Assembly: GCF_021352225.1 (NCBI RefSeq)
Contig: NZ_JAAUVI010000010.1
Span: forward strand, 62,001-126,000
DNA length: 64,000 bases
Reading direction: 5' to 3'
DNA from: Methylobacterium sp. C25
Lineage (GTDB): Bacteria; Pseudomonadota; Alphaproteobacteria; Rhizobiales; Beijerinckiaceae
The notes below the pieces were generated by a model. The model made no database searches, was not told where the DNA came from, and saw only the letters and a program-made list of their open reading frames with translations. Position numbers and translations under genes: made by a program. Positions 16,654 through 25,738 of this stretch are shown piece after piece; the stretch's first letter is position 1; each line of letters begins with the position of its first letter.

Positions 16654-17079
16654 CTACGCCAACGTCGCCTGCAGCGTGATCTCGGCAGTCAGGAGCTTCG
16701 AGATCGGGCAGCCCGTCTTGGCGTTGTAGGTCAGCTCGTCGAACTTGGCCTTGTCGATGCCAGGGATCCGGGCGTTCAGCGTGAGCGCCGACTTGGTCAC
16801 CTTGAAGCCGTCGCCGTCCTTCACCAGCGTGACCACGGACTTAGTGTCGAGCGATTCGGCCTTCAGTCCTGCCGCCTGCAGTTGGAAGGCGAGCGCCATG
16901 GTGAAGCAGCTCGCATGCGCCGCCGCGATCAGTTCCTCGGGGTTGGTCCCGGGCTCGTTCTCGAAACGCGTATTGAAGCCGTAGGGGTTGTTGTCGAGCA
17001 CGCCCGATTGGGTGGTAATCGTGCCCTTGCCGGACTTGCCGTCGCCTTCCCAGTGCGCGCTCGCGTGGCGGTCGGTCAT
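16654..17079 (-). CDS. osmC: OsmC family peroxiredoxin
   Basis: Hydroperoxide-detoxifying thiol peroxidase, 141 residues from ATG 17079 behind AGGGAG. The two redox cysteines are in AHASCFTMAL (about residue 60) and NAKTGCPISKLL (about 126), with the family motif GTNPEELIAAAHASCF intact. The GTITTQSGVLDNNPYGFNTRF N-terminus is typical of the OsmC (rather than Ohr) branch. It lies between recX and the radical SAM gene on the same strand, separated from the latter by a repeat pair. Confidence 0.92.
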   Translation of the reverse strand: MTDRHASAHWEGDGKSGKGTITTQSGVLDNNPYGFNTRFENEPGTNPEELIAAAHASCFTMALAFQLQAAGLKAESLDTKSVVTLVKDGDGFKVTKSALTLNARIPGIDKAKFDELTYNAKTGCPISKLLTAEITLQATLA

Positions 17080-17138
17080 GTTGTGCTCCCTGGCTTCCCG
17101 CGCGGCTGCGCGACCCAAGGCGAGGTGGTGCGGCAGGG

Positions 17139-17735
17139 TCAGATGTCGAGGCCCGTCGTCGAGTGGTGGACGTCCTCCGCGTCGGCATCGATCGCGGCCC
17201 GCGCCACGGAATAGGAGAAGCCTGCCCGGGCCATCGCTGCGAGGTCACGCTCGCGATGGGCGGCCCGCGCATCCGCCGGGCGATTCGGTCCGATGCGACG
17301 GCGGCGGGCAAAAGCCCGGGCCGCATTCTCCTCGATCGCCTCGCTGTCCTCGGTTTCCTCGCGCTCGGCGGCGAGAGCGGCCTCGACGATTGTTCGGTCG
17401 ACGCCTTTGGCAGCCAACGCCGCGCCGGCCTTTCGGGTCGAGGCGCCTCTGCGGCGTAGCGTCGCGAGACGCGCATGGGTGAAGCGCGCGTCGTCCACGA
17501 GGCCCGCACGGACGGCACGCGCCACCGTCTTCTCGATCAGCTCGGAATGGGCCCCGGGCTCCTCGCCGCGGTCGCGTGAGCGCCTCTCCACTCGGCGTGC
17601 GAGCAGGCGGCGAAGCATCTCTTCAGTCGCGCTGTAACGGTCAAGGTAATGCAGGGCGACGCGCTCCAGCCACTGCTCAGTTATGGCTGGCGCAGGTCTT
17701 GCCTTCGTTTCGTTGGCAACGATCCGAGATTTCAT
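17139..17735 (-). CDS. recX: Regulatory protein RecX
   Basis: Modulator that inhibits RecA filament growth. 198 residues from ATG 17735 (GAAGA ribosome site). The family features are the N-terminal ALHYLDRYSATEEMLRRLLARR repeat, then LVDDARFTHARLATLRRRGASTRKAGAALAAKG and a C-terminal third repeat (MARAGFSYSVARAAIDAD). It lies divergent from the TAXI gene and is not next to recA, as is common in alphaproteobacteria. Its place next to a putative SOS-controlled pair is noteworthy, though no GTTC-N7-GTTC box is visible before recX itself. Confidence 0.9.
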   Translation of the reverse strand: MKSRIVANETKARPAPAITEQWLERVALHYLDRYSATEEMLRRLLARRVERRSRDRGEEPGAHSELIEKTVARAVRAGLVDDARFTHARLATLRRRGASTRKAGAALAAKGVDRTIVEAALAAEREETEDSEAIEENAARAFARRRRIGPNRPADARAAHRERDLAAMARAGFSYSVARAAIDADAEDVHHSTTGLDI

Positions 17736-17779
17736 CGGTTCTTCACGATCTGGACAGGTTTCCATTCCATGACTTGGGT

Positions 17780-19258
17780 ATGGATAACACGCCGCTTCGA
17801 TCGCGCTGGCGTTCCGTCGCCGCATTCGCCACAGCCTGCCTCATGAGGCGGGAGTGGATTCTCGTGTTGCTCGCCCTCGGCCTCGCTGCCGTTGCCGGGG
17901 CGGTGGTCTACCTTTCGCGTCCCACGACGCTCACAGTCGCCGTCGGTCCGCGCGACGGGGCCGAGGCCGTCCTGATGGATGCCTATTCGAAGGCGCTCGC
18001 TAAGAATCACGAGGACATCCGCCTCAACATCCTGCCCCTGGACGACGTGGACGATAGCGCGCGGGCGCTCCAGCAGAACCGGGCCGATCTCGCCGTGGTC
18101 CGTCCCGACGTCAAGCTGCCGGATAACGGCCTGACGCTCGCGGTGCTGCACGACGAGGCCCTGATCATCGCCGCGCCCGATGCCTCCGACATCGACACCT
18201 TCCCGGATCTGTCGAAGCGCCGGCTCGGCGTGCTGGTGCGGCACGATGCCGATCTCGCCGTCATCAACCACCTGCTCGACTTCTACGACTTCGTGCCCGC
18301 CTCGGGCGCCGACGCCACCAATCCGGCGCTTGCGGCCGGCCGCGTCGGCATCGTGCCGCTGAAGGCCGCCGAGGTGAAGACCGCGCTCGAAGAGAAGCGC
18401 GTCGACGCCATCGCCGTGATCGCGGCGCCCTCGTCCAAACCGGCCGTCTCCGTGGTGCGCGCCGTCGCCGCCGTCTCACCCGAGAAGAAGGTGACGCTGG
18501 TCAGCGTGCCGGACAGCAAGGCGATCATCCAACGCTTTCCCGAGTTGCAGCCGATGTCGGTGGCCGCCGGCACCTTCGGCGGCAGGCCGACCCTCCCTGA
18601 AGAGGACATCGATACGCTGGGCGTGTCCTACCGCCTGATGGCGCGCGGCTCGGTGAACCGCGTCGCCGTGGCCTCCGTGGTGCAGCACCTGTTCGAATGG
18701 CGCCCGCGCCTCGCAGCGGCGACCCCGCTCGCCAACCAGGTCAAGGCGCCGGAATACGAGACCACCGTCACCGCCACCAGCGCGCGGCTGCCGAACCACC
18801 CCGGCGCGGTCGACTATTTCGAGCGCGAGCAGCAGACCTTCCTGCAGCGCTACGAGGACTGGATCTACCTCGTCGCCTTCTTTGGCGGCACGCTCGGCTC
18901 CTGCTTCGCCTGGATCGGTCAGCGCCTCGCCCGCAAGCGGCGCGAACGCGTCGATGCCGTGCTCGACCGGCTGCTCGACATCCTGACGGAGGTGCGCGCT
19001 GCGGAAACCCCGGCAGCCCTCAACGCCATCGGCTGCGAGATGGACGGGCTCGTCGCCGACGTGGTGCGTCATGCCCGCGAGCGCTCGATCGATACCCGCG
19101 TGCTGAGCGCGCTGATCCTCGCGATCGACGCCGTCCATGCCGCCCTCGACGATGCCCGACGCGCGCTGGGTGTCACGCCCCCGGTTGCCGAAAGTGCCGG
19201 GGCGGCCCGCGTCCGCACGGCCCGCCTGCTCTCGCTGAACCTGCCGGCCGCCGAATAG
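17780..19258 (+). CDS. TAXI-family solute-binding-like protein with two membrane segments
   Basis: 492 residues from ATG 17780. An N-terminal membrane segment (REWILVLLALGLAAVAGAVVYL, about 24-45) is followed by a TAXI-type periplasmic binding domain (LTVAVGPRDGAEAVLMDAYSKAL... to about 340), a second membrane segment (WIYLVAFFGGTLGSCFAWIG, about 361-381) and a charged cytoplasmic tail of about 110 residues. Classical TAXI proteins (about 320 residues) serve TRAP transporters, but no TRAP membrane gene is nearby. The anchored form with a cytoplasmic tail suggests a sensor or scaffold rather than a transport component; that is inference. Confidence 0.8.
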   Translation: MDNTPLRSRWRSVAAFATACLMRREWILVLLALGLAAVAGAVVYLSRPTTLTVAVGPRDGAEAVLMDAYSKALAKNHEDIRLNILPLDDVDDSARALQQNRADLAVVRPDVKLPDNGLTLAVLHDEALIIAAPDASDIDTFPDLSKRRLGVLVRHDADLAVINHLLDFYDFVPASGADATNPALAAGRVGIVPLKAAEVKTALEEKRVDAIAVIAAPSSKPAVSVVRAVAAVSPEKKVTLVSVPDSKAIIQRFPELQPMSVAAGTFGGRPTLPEEDIDTLGVSYRLMARGSVNRVAVASVVQHLFEWRPRLAAATPLANQVKAPEYETTVTATSARLPNHPGAVDYFEREQQTFLQRYEDWIYLVAFFGGTLGSCFAWIGQRLARKRRERVDAVLDRLLDILTEVRAAETPAALNAIGCEMDGLVADVVRHARERSIDTRVLSALILAIDAVHAALDDARRALGVTPPVAESAGAARVRTARLLSLNLPAAE

Positions 19259-19260
19259 TC

Positions 19261-20130
19261 TCAGCCAGCGGCATCCGCGACCAGGCCGGCGAGCCCTTCG
19301 CGATAGGTCGGATAGGCGAGTCGGACGCCGAGCTCCTCCCGGATCAGGCGGTTCCGCACGCGCTTGTTCTCGCCATAGAAGCTGCGCGCCATCGGGCTGA
19401 GATCGGCCGTTTCGAAATCGACCTCGGGCGGCAAAGGCAGGCCTGTGATCTCGGCGGCATGCTCGATGACGACCTGCGGGGCCGTCGGCTCGTCGTCGGT
19501 GACGTTGTAGACCGCTCCACCGCGGGGCCGCTCGATCGAGGCGGCCAGTGTAGTCGCGATGTCGTCGACATGGATGCGGTTGAAGACCTGCCCGGCCTTC
19601 ACGATGCGTTGCGACTTGCCCTCGCGCAGCTTGGTGATGGGATTGCGGCCTGGGCCGTAGATCCCCGAGAGCCGAAAAACCTGCACGGGTTTGCCGGCCT
19701 CGTAGCCGAGCGACAGCCAGGCCTCCTCCGCCTCGAGCCGGCCCTTCGAGCGCCCGCTCTTCGGGAGCGCCGGCTCGGTCTCGTCGATCCAGGCGCCGCC
19801 CTGGTCGCCATAGACGCCGATGGTCGAGAGGTAGCCGATCCAGGAGATGCGGCTGCCTGCGATGGCGTCGCGATGGCGGGCGAGCACCGTGTCGCCGCTT
19901 TGTGTCGGGGGCGCCGAGATCAGCAGGATGTCGGTATCGGCGAGATCGGCGGCGATGCGCGGGTCGTCCGAGTCGGGACCGAAGGTGCGCATGGCGAAGC
20001 CGGTCTCGGCAGCGATGGCCTCGGCCCGGTCGGTTTCCGTCACCGTTCCGCGGACGACGCCGAAGCGCGCGCGCTCCCGCTCGGCGAAGTGCCGGGCGGT
20101 GTAGCCGAGGCCGAAGACGAAGAGATTCAT
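19261..20130 (-). CDS. NAD(P)-dependent epimerase/SDR-like protein (YeeZ type)
   Basis: 289 residues from ATG 20130. The N-terminus MNLFVFGLGYTARHFAERE carries a Gly-rich nucleotide loop (GLGYTA) similar to the YeeZ/extended SDR group. SSTIGVYGD-like LSTIGVYGDQGGAWIDE and the later FRLSGIYGPGRNPI and FNRIHVDDIA blocks are typical of nucleoside-sugar epimerase-like folds, but the YxxxK pair is replaced (GYLSTIGVYG then SKGRLEAE). Substrate unknown. It lies between the TAXI gene, which converges on it, and queG, on the same strand as queG with a 16-bp gap. Confidence 0.82.
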   Translation of the reverse strand: MNLFVFGLGYTARHFAERERARFGVVRGTVTETDRAEAIAAETGFAMRTFGPDSDDPRIAADLADTDILLISAPPTQSGDTVLARHRDAIAGSRISWIGYLSTIGVYGDQGGAWIDETEPALPKSGRSKGRLEAEEAWLSLGYEAGKPVQVFRLSGIYGPGRNPITKLREGKSQRIVKAGQVFNRIHVDDIATTLAASIERPRGGAVYNVTDDEPTAPQVVIEHAAEITGLPLPPEVDFETADLSPMARSFYGENKRVRNRLIREELGVRLAYPTYREGLAGLVADAAG

Positions 20131-20146
20131 GCGGAATGGGTTCCGA

Positions 20147-21289
20147 TCAGAGATGGGGCCTATCCGCGCCAAACCCTCTCCCCGCTGCGGGAGGGTTCAG
20201 CGCGCGCCATTCTTCGCGAACGGTGGCGTCGCTTTCGCGAAGACAGTGCATGTCGGCCAGCGCCCTCACCCGCCCATTGTCGAGAAGCTTGCCGCAAGCC
20301 CAGACCGCAGCGCCACGCACCACCGACGCCGGATCGTCGAGACAGCGCACGGCTTCCTCGGCGAGCGCGGAATTCTCTGAATTCCCGATGGCGATCAGCA
20401 CGTTGCGCAGAAACCGATCCCGCCCGGTCCGCTTGATGGGCGTTCCGGCGAAGAACGCGCGAAACCCCGCATCGTCGAGCCGCGACAGGTCTGCCAATGA
20501 AGGTGAAGCGAGATCCGCCCGTGCGGCCATCTTCGCCTCGCCCGCCTGCTCGGCGAACTTGTTCCAGGGGCAGATTGCGAGGCAGTCGTCGCAGCCGAAG
20601 ATACGATTGCCGATCGCTTCGCGAAACTCGTGCGGTATCGGCCCTTCGTGCTCGATGGTAAGGTAGGAGATGCACCGCCGCGCATCGAGCCGGTACGGCG
20701 CCGGAAACGCATCAGTCGGGCAGATGTCGAGGCAGCGCCGGCACGAGCCGCAGGAATCGCGGCCGGGCGTATCGGGCTCCAGCTCGGCTGCGGTGAAGAT
20801 GGCGCCGAGCAGCATCCAGTTGCCGAATTCGCGCGAGACCAGGACCGTATGCTTGCCCTGCCAGCCGAGCCCGGCGGCGGCGGCAAGCGGCTTCTCCATC
20901 ACCGGCGCCGTATCGACGAACACCTTAGCCGAGGCGCCGCTGCGTGCGGAGATCAGCTGGCCGACCTCCTTGAGCTTGCCCTTGATCACCTCGTGATAGT
21001 CGCGCCTCTGCGCGTAGCTCGCGATGGTGGCGCGATCCCGCCGTGCTAGGTTCTCCAGCGGATCTGCCTCGGGCGCGGCGTTCATTCCGAGCATGACGAT
21101 CGAGCGCACGCCGTTCCAAAGCGCCGACGGCGCCGCGCGCTGGTCGCTGCGATCCGTCATCCACGCCATCTCGCCGTGATGGCCCTCTGCGAGCCAGCGG
21201 CTCAGACGCTCGCGCAGCTCCGGTACGGCATCCGGGCGCGCGACGGCGAAGGCATCGAAGCCGAGCGACTTCGCACGGGTCTCGATCAC
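20147..21289 (-). CDS. queG: Epoxyqueuosine reductase
   Basis: Cobalamin- and Fe-S-dependent enzyme for the last step of queuosine synthesis in tRNA. Both [4Fe-4S] sites are visible (CGSCRRCLDICPTDAF and FGCDDCLAICPWN), with VFVDTAPVMEKPLAAAAGLGWQG upstream and a HEAT-like C-terminal extension. The start is uncertain: the frame is open to ATG 21460 within the upstream fzlA-like gene, and I chose the GTG at 21289 because the homologous region begins IETRAKSLGFDAF; a few more residues (SGDALRQ) may belong. The C-terminal NPPAAGRGFG is encoded by a family C repeat. Confidence 0.9.
   Translation of the reverse strand: MIETRAKSLGFDAFAVARPDAVPELRERLSRWLAEGHHGEMAWMTDRSDQRAAPSALWNGVRSIVMLGMNAAPEADPLENLARRDRATIASYAQRRDYHEVIKGKLKEVGQLISARSGASAKVFVDTAPVMEKPLAAAAGLGWQGKHTVLVSREFGNWMLLGAIFTAAELEPDTPGRDSCGSCRRCLDICPTDAFPAPYRLDARRCISYLTIEHEGPIPHEFREAIGNRIFGCDDCLAICPWNKFAEQAGEAKMAARADLASPSLADLSRLDDAGFRAFFAGTPIKRTGRDRFLRNVLIAIGNSENSALAEEAVRCLDDPASVVRGAAVWACGKLLDNGRVRALADMHCLRESDATVREEWRALNPPAAGRGFGADRPHL
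20171..20197. repeat. Family C repeat at the 3' end of queG
   Basis: AAACCCTCTCCCCGCTGCGG GAGGGTT half-palindrome inside the queG reading frame, just before its stop. Confidence 0.65.
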
Positions 21290-21330
21290 CTGCCGCAGGG
21301 CATCGCCGGAGAGCGGCGTCTTGGCGGTTT

Positions 21331-22023
21331 TCAGAAGTCCAGATTCGCGTAATGCGCGGCCGGGGCCATGCCCGGGGCCCGCTCGGCGAGAATCGCGCGG
21401 AAGGACGGGCGCGACTTCAGTCGCGCGTACCAGTCCCTCGCCATCTCGTCCTCTTCCCATGGCACGTCGCCGAGATAATCCACGCAGGACAGGTGGGCCG
21501 CTGCCGCGAGGTCGGCATACGTCATATGGTCGCCCGCGATCCAGCGGCGTTGGCCGATCAGGTAGCCGATATACTTGAGATGGTAGCGCACGTTGGTACG
21601 CGCGGCGCGGATGGCGTTCATGTCCGGCGGGCCGCCGCCATGCTCGCTCTTCATGAAGCGCTTGTAGATCTTCTCGGTGACCAGATAGTCGGTCACCTCG
21701 ACATCGAACTTGATCAGGAACCAGTGCAGCAGGCGCCGCACCTCGACGCGCGCGCCGGTGGTGTCCGGCAGAAGGCGGCGGCCGCTGAGGCCCAGGCCGC
21801 GGGTCTCGTCGAGATATTCCGCGATGATGCCGGCCCCAGGCACCACCAGTCCGGTCTGCTCCACGAGCACCGGCGTGGTGCCGGCCGGGTTCAGCGCCAG
21901 GAATCCGTCGCGCCGCTCCCAGGGGCGTTCCTCCACGAGCTCGGGCTCCATGCCCATCTCGGCCAGCGCCAAGCGGATGAAGCGGGAGTTCGGACAGAAA
22001 GGGGCGTGATGCAGCGTCGCCAT
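21331..22023 (-). CDS. fzlA: GST-like protein, probable FtsZ-binding FzlA
   Basis: A 230-residue glutathione S-transferase fold protein. The N-terminal thioredoxin-like domain has HHAPFCPNSRFIRLALAEMG and NPAGTTPVLVEQ; the C-terminal helical domain ends MAPAAHYANLDF. The DWYARLKSRPSFRAIL region and the exact C-terminal tail resemble Caulobacter FzlA, an essential FtsZ-curving protein kept in alphaproteobacteria, rather than detoxifying GSTs. The stop (TGA 21331) lies inside the longest queG frame, so the two genes are adjacent or overlapping. FzlA identity is from memory of the family; a plain GST is the alternative. Confidence 0.72.
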   Translation of the reverse strand: MATLHHAPFCPNSRFIRLALAEMGMEPELVEERPWERRDGFLALNPAGTTPVLVEQTGLVVPGAGIIAEYLDETRGLGLSGRRLLPDTTGARVEVRRLLHWFLIKFDVEVTDYLVTEKIYKRFMKSEHGGGPPDMNAIRAARTNVRYHLKYIGYLIGQRRWIAGDHMTYADLAAAAHLSCVDYLGDVPWEEDEMARDWYARLKSRPSFRAILAERAPGMAPAAHYANLDF

Positions 22024-22316
22024 TCAGGCCGTGATCTGGCGGGAGAGCCGGCGGAACGGGCGGCTGTGGGATGATTATTGCCCGATCGTTGCCGCCTCAT
22101 TAACACGCTCGAACCTCAGCGGTAACCGCCTGTCAACCGCAACTTGCGACATCTGGATGATCGGCGCCTGCCGGACGTGCGGCTGCCGTGGGGAAGCGCG
22201 CTGTAACGGCTGCCACCATTTCGTCGTCCGATGACGGCAAAGCAGAGTTTGAAGGCTGTTTTCCGCGCCGGCCGTGCCGGGCGGATCTCTCACGACAGGA
22301 CGAGGCAGGCAGGCCG

Positions 22317-23174
22317 ATGGATTTCGCAAACCTGGTGAAGGCGCTGGTGCTCGCCGTCGTCGAAGGCGCCACCGAATTCATCCCGGTCTCTTCCACCGGC
22401 CACCAACTCCTGATCGGCCATTTCATCGGCTTCCACTCGCCGAACAACACCTTCGAGGTGCTGATCCAGCTCGGCGCGGTGCTGGCGATTCTGTACGCCT
22501 ACTTCTCACGGCTCTGGAAAATCGCGACCTCGCTGCCGAACGACCCGCGCGCGCGCCGTTTCGTCGGCTCGATCCTGCTCGCCTTCATCCCGGCAGCGAT
22601 CATCGGCGGCATCTTCTCGAAGATGATCAAGGCCTACCTGTTCAACCCGTGGATCGTCTGCGCGACGCTGGTGGCCGGCGGCCTCGTGCTGCTCGTCGTC
22701 GACGAGGCCGATCCCTACCAGCGCACGGACGCGCAAGGGGAGGACGACCGCGCGGTCGGCACCGAGCGCCGCCAGCGCATGGACGACGTCTACGAGTTCA
22801 GCCTGCCGATGGCGCTGAAGATCGGCTTCTTCCAGTGCCTCGCCATGATCCCCGGCGTGTCGCGCTCCGGCGCCACCATCGTCGGCGCGATGCTGATGGG
22901 TGCGAGCAAGCGCGCGGCCACCGAGTTCTCGTTCTACCTCGCCATGCCGACCATGGCCGGCGCCTTCGCCAAGGATCTGCTCGACAACTACAAGAACCTG
23001 TCGAGCAACGACGCTCTGCTCATCGTCATCGGCTTCATCGCGGCCTTCGTCTCGGCCCTGATCGTGGTGCGCAGCGTGCTGGATTACGTGACCCGGCACG
23101 GTTTCTGGCTGTTCGCCTGGTGGCGCATCATCGTCGGATCGCTCGGTTTTGCCGGCCTGATCCTGCTCGGCTGA
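22317..23174 (+). CDS. uppP: Undecaprenyl-diphosphatase
   Basis: Membrane phosphatase that recycles undecaprenyl pyrophosphate for peptidoglycan and polysaccharide synthesis; also gives bacitracin resistance. 285 residues from ATG 22317. Signatures: AVVEGATEFIPVSSTGHQLL (about residues 14-33) with the catalytic Glu and Ser-Ser-Thr, and FFQCLAMIPGVSRSGATIVGAML (about 175-197) with the catalytic Arg. Eight hydrophobic segments are spread through the length. A charged insertion (QRTDAQGEDDRAVGTERRQR) sits in a loop. The upstream spacer is about 290 bp, so the gene likely has its own promoter. Confidence 0.96.
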   Translation: MDFANLVKALVLAVVEGATEFIPVSSTGHQLLIGHFIGFHSPNNTFEVLIQLGAVLAILYAYFSRLWKIATSLPNDPRARRFVGSILLAFIPAAIIGGIFSKMIKAYLFNPWIVCATLVAGGLVLLVVDEADPYQRTDAQGEDDRAVGTERRQRMDDVYEFSLPMALKIGFFQCLAMIPGVSRSGATIVGAMLMGASKRAATEFSFYLAMPTMAGAFAKDLLDNYKNLSSNDALLIVIGFIAAFVSALIVVRSVLDYVTRHGFWLFAWWRIIVGSLGFAGLILLG

Positions 23175-23293
23175 TGGTTGAATCGACCTTCGGACGATTG
23201 CACCGCTCCTTTGGTCGGTGCATGGGCTTGTGACAGAGCTGCGGGCAACGTGAAGTCCGCACGTCACGCCAGTGCCTGAGGTCCGTGAGAGAG

Positions 23294-25120
23294 ATGGAAG
23301 ATCGTCCGCTTGCCGAGCTGTTCGAGCCCGCCACGCAGGAGCGCTGGCGCGAGGCCGTACAGGCGGCGCTGAAGGGCGGTGATTTCGAGAAGCGCCTCGT
23401 CTCGAAGACCGCTGACGGCCTGCGCATCGAGCCGCTCTACCCGGCCGCCGAGCCGATCGCCCAACCGGTGCGGGCGCCCGGCCCGTGGCGCCTCTCGCAG
23501 CGCGTAGACCATCCGGATTTCGACAAGGCCGCCGCCCAGGCGCTGCTCGACCTCGAAGGCGGCGCCGATTCCCTGACGCTCGTCCATAGCGAGGCGCCCG
23601 CCGCCCGCGGCTTCGGCCTTCCGATCGGCAGCGTCGCGGATCTCGATGCGGCGCTCGACAACGTACTGCTGACCATCATCGCGTTGCGGCTCGATGCCGG
23701 CCCCAAGGGCTTCGAGACCGCAGAGCATCTGAAGGCGCTCGTCGAGAAGCGCGGCGACGATCCCGCCGAGCTCGACATCGATCTCGGCCTCGACCCGATC
23801 GGCCTCTTCGCGGCCACCGGCCGTCTGCGGGCGGACTGGCAGCCCAAACTCGCAAAGGCCGTAAAGGACTTCGAGGGCTATCGCGGCCGCATCGCGCTTG
23901 CCGATCCGCGCCCCTATCACGAGGCCGGCGCCAGCGAGGTGCAGGAGCTTGCCGCCGCGCTCGCCACCGCCGTCGCCTATCTGCGTGCGCTGGAGGCCGA
24001 GGGCATCTCGCTGGAACGAGCCCGCGACGCCATCTCCATCCTCCTCGTCGCCGATGCCGACGAGTTCCTGACGATCGCGAAGTTCCGCGCCCTGCGGCGT
24101 CTGTGGGCACGCGTCGAGCAGGCCTGTGGTCTCGATCCCAAGCCGCTGCGTGTCCATGCCGAGACGGCCTGGCGGATGATGACCCGGCGCGACCCCTTCG
24201 TGAACATCCTGCGCACCGGCATGGCTGCCGCCTCGGCCGGCCTCGGCGGCGCGGATTCCGTGACCGCCCTGCCCTACACCCAGGCGCTCGGCCTGCCCGA
24301 CGCCTTCGCGCGCCGCGTGGTGCGCAACAGCCAGACCATCCTCATCGAGGAATCGAGCCTCGCCAAGGTCTCCGACCCGGCTGCCGGAGCCGGCGGCTTC
24401 GAGGCGCTGACCGCTTCGCTCACCGAGGGCGCCTGGAAGGCGTTTCAGGAGATCGAAGGCGAAGGCGGCATCCTCGCCAGCCTCGAGGCCGGCAAGGTCC
24501 AGGCCCGGATCGCGGAGGTCCGCGAGGCCCGCGCCAAGCGCGTCGCCACGCGGCGCGAGCCGCTGACGGGCGCCAGCGAGTTCCCTTTCCTGGCCGAGAA
24601 GCCGGTGGCGCTGCTCGACGTCGCGCCAAAGGCGCCTGCCGCGCCCGGCGAAGGCGCGCTGCCGTCCCTGCGCCTTGCCGAGCCCTTCGAGGCGCTTCGC
24701 GATGCCGCCGACGCGCACCTGAAAGCCCACGACGCACGGCCCCAGGTTTTCCTGGCCAATCTCGGCCCCGTCGCGACCCACAATGCCCGCTCGACCTTCG
24801 CCGCCAACGCTTTCGCGGCCGGCGGCATCGAGGCGCTCGGCAATGACGGATTCGCGAAGGCGGAGGACGTCGCGCGCGCCTTCAAGGAATCCGGCGCCTC
24901 CATCGCATGCTTGTGCTCGTCCGATGCGCTCTACGAGACCGATGCGGCCCCGGCCGCGAGGGCTCTCAAGGAGGCAGGCGCCAAGACCGTCTATCTCGCC
25001 GGCAAGCCGGCCAATGCCGATGCGCTCAAGGCAGCGGGCGTCGACGCCTTCCTTTTCGCGGGCGGCGATCTCCTCGCGCTTCTCGCCGACGCACAGCGGT
25101 GTGCGATAGCGCAAGCTTGA
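23294..25120 (+). CDS. mcmB: Methylmalonyl-CoA mutase small (beta) subunit
   Basis: Non-catalytic partner of the B12-dependent mutase that isomerises methylmalonyl-CoA and succinyl-CoA; in methylotrophs it serves the ethylmalonyl-CoA pathway. 608 residues from ATG 23294, or 611 from GTG 23285. The TIM-barrel part shows YPAAEPIAQPVRAPGPWRLSQRVDHPDF and RLWARVEQACGLDPKPLRVHAETAWRMMTRRDPFVNILR. The C-terminal Rossmann-like domain lacks the DxHxxG cobalamin-binding His, as expected for a beta subunit. No alpha-subunit gene is in the window, so the two are unlinked, as known for Methylobacterium. Confidence 0.9.
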   Translation: MEDRPLAELFEPATQERWREAVQAALKGGDFEKRLVSKTADGLRIEPLYPAAEPIAQPVRAPGPWRLSQRVDHPDFDKAAAQALLDLEGGADSLTLVHSEAPAARGFGLPIGSVADLDAALDNVLLTIIALRLDAGPKGFETAEHLKALVEKRGDDPAELDIDLGLDPIGLFAATGRLRADWQPKLAKAVKDFEGYRGRIALADPRPYHEAGASEVQELAAALATAVAYLRALEAEGISLERARDAISILLVADADEFLTIAKFRALRRLWARVEQACGLDPKPLRVHAETAWRMMTRRDPFVNILRTGMAAASAGLGGADSVTALPYTQALGLPDAFARRVVRNSQTILIEESSLAKVSDPAAGAGGFEALTASLTEGAWKAFQEIEGEGGILASLEAGKVQARIAEVREARAKRVATRREPLTGASEFPFLAEKPVALLDVAPKAPAAPGEGALPSLRLAEPFEALRDAADAHLKAHDARPQVFLANLGPVATHNARSTFAANAFAAGGIEALGNDGFAKAEDVARAFKESGASIACLCSSDALYETDAAPAARALKEAGAKTVYLAGKPANADALKAAGVDAFLFAGGDLLALLADAQRCAIAQA

Positions 25121-25195
25121 GCCTGAAACCTCATGTCGCCTCGAGCGTTGCAGGATCGTTCGTGAAAACGAAAGACTGCGCAGCAGGGGCTGACA

Positions 25196-25591
25196 ATGAG
25201 ACTACCGATCATCGCCGCGACCGTGGCCGCGTTGTCGGTCGGCGTGCTGAGCGCGCCGGCAGACGCCGCCAAGCGCAAGGTCGCCGTCCCGAACAAATTC
25301 GACGGCAATTGGAGCATCGAGGTCGTCACGCAGGACGGCCCGTGCGACCGTGCCTACCGTTACGCCATTCAGGTCTACAAGGGACAAGCGATCTATCCGG
25401 GCGGTGACGTCTCGATCCGAGGCCGCGTCTCCCAGGCCGGAGTGGTCGAGGGCATCATTTCCCGCGGTGCCGATTCCGCTCGGGTATCCGGACGTTTGAC
25501 CCTGCGCGGTTCCGGCGGCGGCCAGTGGGGCAGCACGGGAGACGGACCGATCGGCTGCCGTGGAAGCTGGACGGCGATCCGACGCGGCTGA
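25196..25591 (+). CDS. Secreted hypothetical protein
   Basis: A 131-residue protein with signal peptide (MRLPIIAATVAALSVGVLSAPADA, cleavage near residue 24). The mature domain contains two Cys (DGPCDRAYRYAIQVYKG and GPIGCRGSWTAIRRG) that could form a disulfide, and the pattern FDGNWSIEV...RVSGRLTLRGSGGGQWGS resembles small beta-sheet periplasmic proteins common in Rhizobiales. Function unknown. The gene follows the mutase gene by 75 bp but has its own GACAATG context, so linkage is uncertain. Confidence 0.72.
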   Translation: MRLPIIAATVAALSVGVLSAPADAAKRKVAVPNKFDGNWSIEVVTQDGPCDRAYRYAIQVYKGQAIYPGGDVSIRGRVSQAGVVEGIISRGADSARVSGRLTLRGSGGGQWGSTGDGPIGCRGSWTAIRRG

Positions 25592-25738
25592 CTCGCCGCG
25601 AGAGCCGCCTCTGTGACCGTCAGGTGACAGAGGCGGGCGCTCACACGAGCTGCTGCATTTCGCACCGCACATCGCCCTGTTCCGGGCTCAATTCTGGGGT
25701 GATACTCGGCAAATCAGTCCTGCTTCGAGGCATCCGTG

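Noticed and set aside
23264..25114. Long antisense frame opposite the mutase beta subunit
   Set aside because: Shadow frame with Gly/Arg/Leu-rich, low-complexity translation; the plus strand has clear mutase motifs.
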